Shown here piece by piece: positions 57,219 to 64,000 of a stretch of 64,000 nucleotides of DNA. The stretch spans positions 186,001 through 250,000 of the forward strand of contig NZ_JAACZO010000043.1 of the NCBI RefSeq assembly GCF_010993975.1, read 5' to 3'. The DNA comes from Halomonas faecis (lineage in GTDB: Bacteria; Pseudomonadota; Gammaproteobacteria; Pseudomonadales; Halomonadaceae). Each line of letters starts with the position of its first letter. The stretch's first letter is position 1. Under the pieces are notes generated by a model. That model saw only the letters and a list, made by a program, of their open reading frames with translations, did no database searches and was not told where the DNA came from. The translations under genes and the position numbers were made by a program.

Positions 57219-59240
57219 ATGACCGAGACGCCTCCTTCCGCCGCCGGCGAGCCCCTCGCCATCACCCTGCCGGACGAGCGCGAGCTCACGCTGGCGTCAC
57301 CCACCAGCGTGGCCGAAGTCGCCACCGCCATCGGCCCTGGACTGGCCCGCCAGGCACTGGCCGGCAGGGTCGACGGGGCGCTGGTGGACGCCTGCGACCC
57401 CATCACCCGGGACGCCCGGGTGCAGGTGATCACGCCAAGCGACCCCGAGGGGCTGGAGATCATCCGCCACTCCTGCGCCCACCTGGTGGGCCACGCCGTC
57501 AAGCAGCTCTACCCCGATGCCGAGATGGTGATCGGCCCGGTCATCGACGACGGCTTCTACTACGACATCGCTATCGAGCGCCCCTTCACGCCGGAGGACC
57601 AGGCGGCCATCGAGGCGCGCATGAAGGTGCTGATCGCCCGGGAGTACGACGTCATCAAGCGGCGGATTCAGCGGGAAGAGGCCCTGCGGATCTTCCGTGA
57701 GCGCGGCGAGAGCTACAAGCGGCGGCTGATCGAGGAGATGCGCGACGAAACCACCCTGGGGCTCTACTTTCATCAGGAGTACGTGGACATGTGCCGCGGC
57801 CCCCACGTGCCCAATACTCGCTTTCTCAAGCATTTCCGCCTGACCAAGCTGTCGGGCGCCTACTGGCGCGGTGACGCTCGAAATGCGCAGCTGCAGCGGA
57901 TCTACGGTACGGCCTGGGCTGACCGCAAGGCGCTCAAGGCCTACCTCAAGCGCTTGGAGGAGGCGGAGAAGCGCGACCACCGCCGCCTGGGGCGCCAGTT
58001 GGGGCTCTTTCACTTCCAGGAGGAGGCCCCCGGCGCAGTGTTCTGGCACCCCGGCGGCTGGACCGTGCTGCAGACCCTGATCGCCTACATGCGCCGCCGC
58101 CAGGCCGCCGGCGGCTACGTGGAGATCAATACGCCGGACATGATGGACCGTGGCCTGTGGGAAACCTCCGGCCATTGGCAGAACTACCAGGAACACATGT
58201 TCACTACCCAGACCGAAGATGGTCGCTCCCTGGCGCTCAAGCCGATGAACTGCCCTGGCAGCGTGCTGCTCTATCGTCATGGCCTGAAGAGCTACCGCGA
58301 CCTACCCATCCGCATGGGCGAATTCGGCAAGGTGCACCGCTACGAGCCCTCCGGCGCCCTGCACGGCCTGCTGCGGGTGCGCCACTTCACCCAGGATGAC
58401 GCCCACATCTACTGCACGCCGGAGCAGATGAACGCGGAGTGCCGCCGGGTGGTGGCGCTGGTGCTCGACATCTACCGGGAGTTCGGTTTCGAGGAGGTGC
58501 GCCTCAAGCTCTCTACCCGGCCGGAGAACCGCATGGGCAGCGAGGCCATCTGGGACCGCCTGGAGGGGGCCTTGACCGACGCCCTGGAGGCGATGGACCT
58601 GGCCTACGAGCTCAACCCCGGCGAAGGCGCCTTCTACGGGCCCAAGCTCGAGTTCGTGCTGCGCGACGCCATCGGACGCGACTGGCAATGCGGTACCCTT
58701 CAGGTAGACATGAACCTGCCCGAGCGTTTCGGGCTCGATTACGTGGACGAACAGGGCCAGCGCCAGCGTCCCGTGCTGCTGCACCGCGCGCTGTTCGGCT
58801 CCCTGGAACGCTTCCTCGGCATCCTGATCGAGCATCACGCCGGCAAGCTGCCCGCTTGGCTGGCGCCGCAGCAGGCGGTGGTGATGTCGATCACCGAGTC
58901 CCAGGCGGGTTATGCCGAGACGCTGACCGAGGCGCTTTGCGACGCCGGGCTACGCGCCGAGGCCGACGTGCGCAACGAGAAGATCGGCTACAAGATTCGC
59001 GAGCAGACCCTGCAGCGGATTCCCTTCCTGCTGATCGTCGGCGACCGGGAGACGGCCGAGGGCAGAGTGACCCTGCGCCACCGAGAGGGCACCGACCTCG
59101 GCACGCGCGGCGTGGAGGATGCTATTGCCCTGCTCGAAGAGCAGTGTCAGGCCCCCGACCGCGAAGTCCAGCGCCACGAACAGGCGGCCCGTCTGCAGCG
59201 CCTGCTCGCCCCGGCGGGCGCCGAGAAGACCTCCGCATGA
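57219..59240 (+). CDS. thrS: Threonyl-tRNA synthetase, zinc-island paralogue
   Basis: A 673-residue class II synthetase: TGS domain (~10-75), editing domain with [11 protein letters not shown] and MCRGPHV (~80-240), catalytic core (~260-545) and anticodon-binding domain (~550-645; [16 protein letters not shown]). Zn ligands of the core appear to be kept: Cys in KPMNCPG, His in TQDDAHIYC, His in [11 protein letters not shown] 30-residue Arg/Gln-rich tail ([11 protein letters not shown]) extends beyond the usual end. As last gene of the Zur operon it is presumably a second ThrRS that copes better with low zinc, but not by loss of the Zn site. Confidence 0.94.
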   Translation: MTETPPSAAGEPLAITLPDERELTLASPTSVAEVATAIGPGLARQALAGRVDGALVDACDPITRDARVQVITPSDPEGLEIIRHSCAHLVGHAVKQLYPDAEMVIGPVIDDGFYYDIAIERPFTPEDQAAIEARMKVLIAREYDVIKRRIQREEALRIFRERGESYKRRLIEEMRDETTLGLYFHQEYVDMCRGPHVPNTRFLKHFRLTKLSGAYWRGDARNAQLQRIYGTAWADRKALKAYLKRLEEAEKRDHRRLGRQLGLFHFQEEAPGAVFWHPGGWTVLQTLIAYMRRRQAAGGYVEINTPDMMDRGLWETSGHWQNYQEHMFTTQTEDGRSLALKPMNCPGSVLLYRHGLKSYRDLPIRMGEFGKVHRYEPSGALHGLLRVRHFTQDDAHIYCTPEQMNAECRRVVALVLDIYREFGFEEVRLKLSTRPENRMGSEAIWDRLEGALTDALEAMDLAYELNPGEGAFYGPKLEFVLRDAIGRDWQCGTLQVDMNLPERFGLDYVDEQGQRQRPVLLHRALFGSLERFLGILIEHHAGKLPAWLAPQQAVVMSITESQAGYAETLTEALCDAGLRAEADVRNEKIGYKIREQTLQRIPFLLIVGDRETAEGRVTLRHREGTDLGTRGVEDAIALLEEQCQAPDREVQRHEQAARLQRLLAPAGAEKTSA

Positions 59241-59278
59241 ACTGGATCGGCGATCCATGCCACAAGGCTGATGGGCCG

Positions 59279-60091
59279 TTACGTCGACCTGCTAACCCGT
59301 AGCCGACGTTTGAACTGTCCGGCCAGGCTGGACAGGGCAAACAGGATGGCGGCGAGGCTGACGATGGTCGGGCCGGTGGGCGTGTCGAGCCAGTAGGCCG
59401 CCTGCAGGCCACCGGTGGTCGAGGCGACTCCGATCACCGCGGCGAGCAGTGCCATGGCCTCTGGGGTGCGGCAGAAGGGCCTGGCCGCGGCGGCGGGAAT
59501 GATCAGCAGGGCGGCGATCAGCAGCACTCCCACCACCTTCAAGGCCACGGCGACGACCACTGCGAGGGAGAGCGTCAGCACCAGCTGCTCGCGCCTGGGA
59601 TCGACGCCGCTGGCCTGGGCGAGGTCTTCATCCAGGGTGGCGGTAAGCAGCGCCGACCAGCGCCATCCCACCATGCCGACGACCAGCAGCGCTCCGGCAC
59701 CAATGATCGCCAGGTCGCCCTTGCCGACGGCCAGGATGTCCCCGAACAGGTAGGCCATGAGGTCGATGCGGACCCCGGAGAGGAACGATACCGCCACCAG
59801 CCCGAAGGCGAGAGCCGAGTGCGCCATGACGCCGAGCAGGGTGTCCATGGCGTAGCCCCGGCCGCTGAGCAGCGAGACCAGGGTGGCCATCAGCAGCGAC
59901 ACCACCAGCACGCCGGCGAAGATGGAGGTGGAGAACAGCAGCGACAGCGCCACGCCGAGGATGGCGGCGTGAGCGGTGGCATCGCCGAAATAGGCCATGC
60001 GCCGCCACACCACGAAGCACCCTAGCGGGGCGGCGGCGAGCGCCACGCCAAAGCCGGCCACGGCGGCGCGAACCAGGAAATCGTCGAGCAT
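59279..60091 (-). CDS. znuB: Zinc ABC transporter permease
   Basis: A 270-residue ABC-3 family permease with about eight helices: PLGCFVVWRRMAYFGDATAHAAILGVALSLL near the N terminus (coupling and family signature), AYLFGDILAVGKGDLAIIG, and LKVVGVLLIAALLIIPAAAAR. With ZnuA and ZnuC it imports Zn2+ across the inner membrane. ATG 60091 shares its first base with the znuC stop. It converges on thrS, 38 bp away. Confidence 0.95.
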   Translation of the reverse strand: MLDDFLVRAAVAGFGVALAAAPLGCFVVWRRMAYFGDATAHAAILGVALSLLFSTSIFAGVLVVSLLMATLVSLLSGRGYAMDTLLGVMAHSALAFGLVAVSFLSGVRIDLMAYLFGDILAVGKGDLAIIGAGALLVVGMVGWRWSALLTATLDEDLAQASGVDPRREQLVLTLSLAVVVAVALKVVGVLLIAALLIIPAAAARPFCRTPEAMALLAAVIGVASTTGGLQAAYWLDTPTGPTIVSLAAILFALSSLAGQFKRRLRVSRST

Positions 60092-60855
60092 CAGGGGGTG
60101 GCCTCCAGGGAGTTGGCGCCGGCCGCCGGTGGCGCGGGTGTGCCGGAAGAGGGGGCGTGATCATGGGCATGGCGATACAGCGCCAGGGCATCGCCGGTAT
60201 CGGGGCCGAACAGCGCCTGGTAGGCCGGCGAGGCGAGAACCCGTTCAGGCGTGCCTTGGCAGCAGACATGGCGGTTCAGGCACACCACGCGATCCGAGGC
60301 GCGCATCACTACGTGCAGTTCGTGACTGACCATCAGCACCGCGCAGCCCAGCTCGCGCCGCACGCTCGCGATCTGGCGGTAGAAGTCGGCCGTGCCGCGG
60401 TGGTCGAGGCCCTGGGTGGCCTCATCGAGGAGCAGCAGGTCGGGATCCTCCAGCAGTGCCCGGGCGAGCAGGATGCGCTGAAACTGCCCGCCCGAGAGGT
60501 CCGTCACCTGCTGTCGATCCAGGCTGGGAACACCGGCCTGCTCCAGGGCCTGGCGCACCGTCTGCGTCGAGTGGCGGTGCGGTAGGTTCAAAAAGCGGGT
60601 GACCGTCATCGGCAGGGTGGCATCGATGGCCAGCCGTTGGGGTACGTAGCCGATGGTGAGGCCCGGCTGGCGCACGAGCCGGCCGCGGGCGGGGCGCACG
60701 GCACCGATGATGGCGCGCAGCAGGGTCGACTTGCCGGAGCCGTTGGGGCCGACCAGGGTGACGATCTCGCCACGGTCGAGGTGCAGGTCGATGCCCTCGA
60801 GGACGGTTCGCCCGCCGAGGGCGACGTGAAGATCGTCTATCGACAACAGGTGCAT
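60091..60855 (-). CDS. znuC: Zinc ABC transporter ATP-binding protein
   Basis: A 254-residue ABC ATPase: Walker A VGPNGSGKST, Q-loop in IGYVPQRLAID, signature DLSGGQFQR, Walker B LLLLDEATQGLD, switch His in VSHELH, and the ZnuC-like CLNRHVCCQGTPERVL stretch with Cys and His. The C-terminal tail (HAHDHAPSSGTPAPP) is short and His-containing. First gene of znuCB, divergent from znuA across a 140-bp gap with a Zur-like box. Confidence 0.95.
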   Translation of the reverse strand: MHLLSIDDLHVALGGRTVLEGIDLHLDRGEIVTLVGPNGSGKSTLLRAIIGAVRPARGRLVRQPGLTIGYVPQRLAIDATLPMTVTRFLNLPHRHSTQTVRQALEQAGVPSLDRQQVTDLSGGQFQRILLARALLEDPDLLLLDEATQGLDHRGTADFYRQIASVRRELGCAVLMVSHELHVVMRASDRVVCLNRHVCCQGTPERVLASPAYQALFGPDTGDALALYRHAHDHAPSSGTPAPPAAGANSLEATP

Positions 60856-60930
60856 GGCGTCCCTCCGCTATCGTCGCCGTCAGGCCGTTGCACGGCAGGC
60901 ATGAAGATGCAGGCTTGACATTGATAAGTA

Positions 60931-60945
60931 TGTTATATCATAACA
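60931..60945. promoter_or_regulatory. Zur box between znuC and znuA
   Basis: TGTTAT-ATC-ATAACA, a perfect inverted repeat with a 3-bp centre in an AT-rich segment, lies 76 bp upstream of znuC and 51 bp upstream of znuA. It fits the gammaproteobacterial Zur consensus and so should control both transcripts. Confidence 0.9.
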
Positions 60946-60995
60946 ATTAACGTCACAATCGCATGCTTCTCGCGGTGGAACCTTTGGAGAGATCG

Positions 60996-61991
60996 ATGAC
61001 GATAAACAAGCTGCTACGCCCTCTTTGCCTGCCTTGGCTGTTGGTACCCGCCGTTGCGGTTGCCGAAGTGCCCTCCGTGGCCGTGGACATCCCGCCGGTC
61101 CACTCGCTGGTCGACCGAGTGATGGGGGAGCTGGGATCGCCCGATCTGGTGATCCAGCCAGGTGCCTCACCGCACGGTTACTCCATGCGTCCGTCCGAGG
61201 CCGAGGCGCTGTCGCGTGCCGATGTCGTGTTCTGGGTCAGCGACGACCTGACGCCCTGGCTGGCCAGGGCTCGGCAGTCGCTGGCCGAAGACGCGCTGAA
61301 GGTGGAGCTAATGGAGGCTCCCGGCACGCGGCGTTTGGAGTATCGCCAGGGGGCGACGTTCGAGGCCCATGATCATGCGCACGACGAACATGCGCATGAC
61401 GACCACGACCACGATCACGACCATCAGCATGAGACCGGTCACGACCATGATCACGGTCATTCCCATGAAGGCCTCGACCCCCACGGCTGGCTCGATCCGG
61501 TGAATGCCCAGGCCTGGCTCGAGGCCATCGCCGAGTCGTTGGCCGATCTCGATCCCGACAACGCCGACGTCTACCGCCAGAACGCGGCCGAGGGACAGGC
61601 CGAGCTGGAAACCCTGATCGACGACCTGAACGGCCATCTGGCGGACGCCCGCGATGCCCGCTTCATCGTCTTCCACGATGCCTATCAGTATTTCGAGAGC
61701 CGTTTCGACGTGCCGGCGGTGGGGGCGATCGCTCTGGGCGATGCCTCTGACCCGAGTCCGGCGCGCATTCGCGAGATCCAGGAGCGGGTCGCCGAACTCG
61801 GCGTTCAGTGCGTATTCCGCGAACCGCAGTTCAACCCGGCGCTGGTGGAGAGCGTGTTCGAGGGCAGCGGCGTCGAGACGTCGATCGTCATCGACCCCCT
61901 GGGGGTGGACATTCCGCTCGGTGTCGACCTCTATCCGCAACTGCTGCGCCAACTGGCCAACGGCGTGACGCGCTGCGACTCGAGCGCCTGA
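60996..61991 (+). CDS. znuA: Zinc ABC transporter substrate-binding protein
   Basis: A 331-residue cluster A-I periplasmic protein. Signal peptide ends near AVAVA-EVPSV. Metal-site residues: His in IQPGASPHGYSMRP, His in GLDPHGWLDP, His in VFHDAYQYFE and a late Asp/Glu in VIDPLGVDIPLG. Between them lies the long His/Asp/Glu loop typical of ZnuA (~130-158; runs such as HDHAHDEHAHDDH), believed to catch Zn in scarcity. ATG 60996 follows GGAGAG at good distance. Confidence 0.96.
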   Translation: MTINKLLRPLCLPWLLVPAVAVAEVPSVAVDIPPVHSLVDRVMGELGSPDLVIQPGASPHGYSMRPSEAEALSRADVVFWVSDDLTPWLARARQSLAEDALKVELMEAPGTRRLEYRQGATFEAHDHAHDEHAHDDHDHDHDHQHETGHDHDHGHSHEGLDPHGWLDPVNAQAWLEAIAESLADLDPDNADVYRQNAAEGQAELETLIDDLNGHLADARDARFIVFHDAYQYFESRFDVPAVGAIALGDASDPSPARIREIQERVAELGVQCVFREPQFNPALVESVFEGSGVETSIVIDPLGVDIPLGVDLYPQLLRQLANGVTRCDSSA

Positions 61992-62056
61992 TGGCAGTGC
62001 CTCGTCATTCACCCCAACCCAACCTGCATCAATCGATCACGAAAGGAGCGTTAACC

Positions 62057-62770
<714 letters not shown>

Positions 62771-62844
62771 ATGCCCGGCTCACGAGGGTGGCCCGAACGG
62801 GCCATCGCTCTCCCATGGCCGCCGCATCGCAATGAAGCGGCGGC

Positions 62845-63459
62845 CTATTTCGTGAAGAACGCCCGGGCGGTAGCCTCCGGGTCGGGTTGGCCACAGATGG
62901 CCGAAACGACGGCCGCGCCCTGGGCGCCGACATCGCGCACCGCCGTGGCGTGTTCCGCCTTGAGTCCGCCGATGGCCACGGCCGGCAGGGGGCTGGCAGC
63001 AACCAGTGAAGCGAGCCCCGCGAAGCCCAGCGGTTCGGCGTGGTCGTGCTTGCTGGGGGTGGCGAACACCGGGCCCAGGCCCAGGTAGTCGAGCCTGTCG
63101 GCGTCGACCCGGGCCATCTGCTCGTGGGTCTGTACCGAGAGGCCGAGGATCGCCGCCTCGCCCAGCGCGGCGCGGGCCTCGGCCACGTCGCCGTCGTCCT
63201 GGCCGATGTGCAGGCCGTCGGCACCGCTCTCCACGGCCACCGCCAGACGGTCGTTGACGATCAGTGGCACCTTGCTGCCGGCCAGGGCCGCCTTCAGGCG
63301 CCGCGCCTGGTCGATCAGTACGCCGTCGCTGGCGTGCTTGTCGCGTAGCTGAACCAGCGTCACCCCACCGCGCACCGCGGCCACCACCGTCTCCACCAGG
63401 CCGCGTTCGGTGCACAGCCGTGGGTCGGTGACCAGATAGAGGGAGAGATCAAGGCGCAT
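62845..63459 (-). CDS. thiE: Thiamine-phosphate synthase
   Basis: A 204-residue TIM-barrel enzyme that joins HMP diphosphate and thiazole phosphate to thiamine phosphate. Motifs: LYLVTDPRLC, VTLVQLRDKHASD, PLIVNDRLAVAVESGADGLHIGQDDGDVAEAR, DYLGLGPVFATPSKHDH and VAIGGLKAEHA. Its 5' end overlaps the thiM 3' end by 11 bp, a salvage-type pairing. Confidence 0.95.
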   Translation of the reverse strand: MRLDLSLYLVTDPRLCTERGLVETVVAAVRGGVTLVQLRDKHASDGVLIDQARRLKAALAGSKVPLIVNDRLAVAVESGADGLHIGQDDGDVAEARAALGEAAILGLSVQTHEQMARVDADRLDYLGLGPVFATPSKHDHAEPLGFAGLASLVAASPLPAVAIGGLKAEHATAVRDVGAQGAAVVSAICGQPDPEATARAFFTK

Positions 63460-64000
63460 CGGTTACCTCCAGGCACTGTCGTGCGGTCAGGGTTTCGGCC
63501 TCCAGGGCGTGGAGCGCATCCAGGAACGCCGGCATGAAGCTGCCGGGGCCGCCAGCGTTTTCGCCGGCCAGTTCGCCGGCCACGGCGTAGCAGGCCAGGG
63601 CCGCCGTCGTCGCCTCGAAACGGTCGTCGCTGCCGGCCAGGAAGGCCGCCACCACGCCGGTGAGCGCGCAGCCAAGGGTGGTGACCCTGGGCATCAGGGA
63701 GTGGCCGCCGCGAATGCGCGCAATCCGCCGGCCGTCGGTGACCAGGTCTTCCTCGCCGGTGACGGCAATCACGCCACCGGTATGGCGGGCCAGGGCGATG
63801 GCGGCGCCGAGGGCCGACTCCGCGGCGTGGGTGCTGTCCACCCCGCGGCCGCCCGCACCCTGATCGGCCAGGGCGATGATTTCCGAGGCGTTGCCGCGAA
63901 TCGCGTCGGGTGACAGGGCCAACAGCCGGGCAACGCTCTCGCGGCGATAGCGGGTGGCGCCTACGGCCACCGGGTCCAGCACCCAGGGCTTGCCGGCCGA
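63449..64000 (-). CDS. thiM: Hydroxyethylthiazole kinase, 3' part only
   Basis: The C-terminal ~183 residues of a ribokinase-like ThiM; the 5' end lies past the window edge. Seen are KPWVLDPVAVGATRYR at the left, NASEIIALA, GVDSTHAAESALGAAIALARHTGGVIAVTGEEDLVTDG and MPRVTTLGCALTGVVAAFLA with the GC-type anion hole. It phosphorylates salvaged thiazole alcohol, feeding ThiE. The first Met in the visible frame (63982) is internal. Confidence 0.92.
   Translation of the reverse strand, partial: SAGKPWVLDPVAVGATRYRRESVARLLALSPDAIRGNASEIIALADQGAGGRGVDSTHAAESALGAAIALARHTGGVIAVTGEEDLVTDGRRIARIRGGHSLMPRVTTLGCALTGVVAAFLAGSDDRFEATTAALACYAVAGELAGENAGGPGSFMPAFLDALHALEAETLTARQCLEVTDAP

Noticed and set aside
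61371..61470. His-codon-rich stretch in znuA as a tandem repeat or CRISPR-like array
   Set aside because: It is an imperfect codon run coding the known His-rich ZnuA loop; no spaced repeats are present.
61808..62056. Upstream extension of the zinT frame overlapping znuA
   Set aside because: It would put 83 arginine-rich residues before a clear signal peptide; AAGGAG fixes the start at 62057.

Overview
The window is GC-rich chromosomal DNA from a gammaproteobacterium. Gene content (complete four-step hut pathway, carnitine catabolism, BCCT osmolyte-type carrier, Zur and Fur regulons, many TonB receptors and secondary carriers) fits a halophile of the Halomonadaceae, Halomonas-like, but this is inference from content and not a phylogenetic result. 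No tRNA, rRNA, CRISPR array, insertion sequence, integrase or phage gene was seen.

Layout. (1) About 1-15.6 kb is a pyrimidine/hydantoin-type catabolic region coupled to coenzyme F420. On the plus strand lie the end of an NCS1 permease, a dihydropyrimidinase, a CodB-like permease, a small DMT-type membrane protein and a RutR-like TetR regulator. Facing it, all on the minus strand, is an 11-gene series: cofG, cofH, cofD, cofC, cofE, an NADPH:F420 reductase, an F420-type luciferase-like oxidoreductase, a beta-ureidopropionase/N-carbamoyl amidohydrolase, and a three-subunit proton-translocating transhydrogenase. Together they could make F420, reduce it with NADPH, use it on a pyrimidine or hydantoin-like substrate and hydrolyse the product. 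I regard this as the most interesting system of the window. (2) 15.7-25.2 kb is the hut histidine-degradation locus (hutC regulator, YjiH-type carrier, hutI-G-U-H, NhaC/YuiF-type carrier), with three TGTATA-type HutC operators and a strongly folded cruciform element between hutU and hutH. (3) 25.3-33.8 kb holds a LysR gene, a CocE/NonD hydrolase, a BCCT carrier, a carnitine-type binding protein and the L-carnitine genes (BKACE enzyme, dehydrogenase, thioesterase), ending in an internally deleted alpha/beta hydrolase remnant. (4) 33.8-38.6 kb: a NIT-PAS-GGDEF-EAL protein, a TSUP permease, a lipoprotein and a DUF2061 protein.

(5) 38.7-49.4 kb is an iron/heme region: a LysR gene and a siderophore receptor, each with a Fur-like box, a fragment of an iron ABC ATPase, the hmuTUV heme importer, a heme receptor, hutW and hutX. 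(6) 49.7-52.0 kb: a PBP5-type D,D-carboxypeptidase with SPOR domain and an EamA permease. (7) 52.0-62.8 kb is a zinc-starvation island with two near-identical Zur-like palindromes: DUF1826 divergent from dksA2, two COG0523 GTPases, folE2, a second hisI, a collapsed cysS remnant and a second thrS, then znuB-znuC divergent from znuA-zinT. (8) The window closes with thiE and the 3' part of thiM.

Three internally deleted or truncated genes (hydrolase remnant at 31.1-31.4 kb, ABC ATPase fragment at 42.1 kb, cysS remnant at 56.9 kb) show that accessory operons here are eroding. Starts were chosen from Shine-Dalgarno spacing, family length and overlaps; all functions are from family recognition by eye, with no database search.
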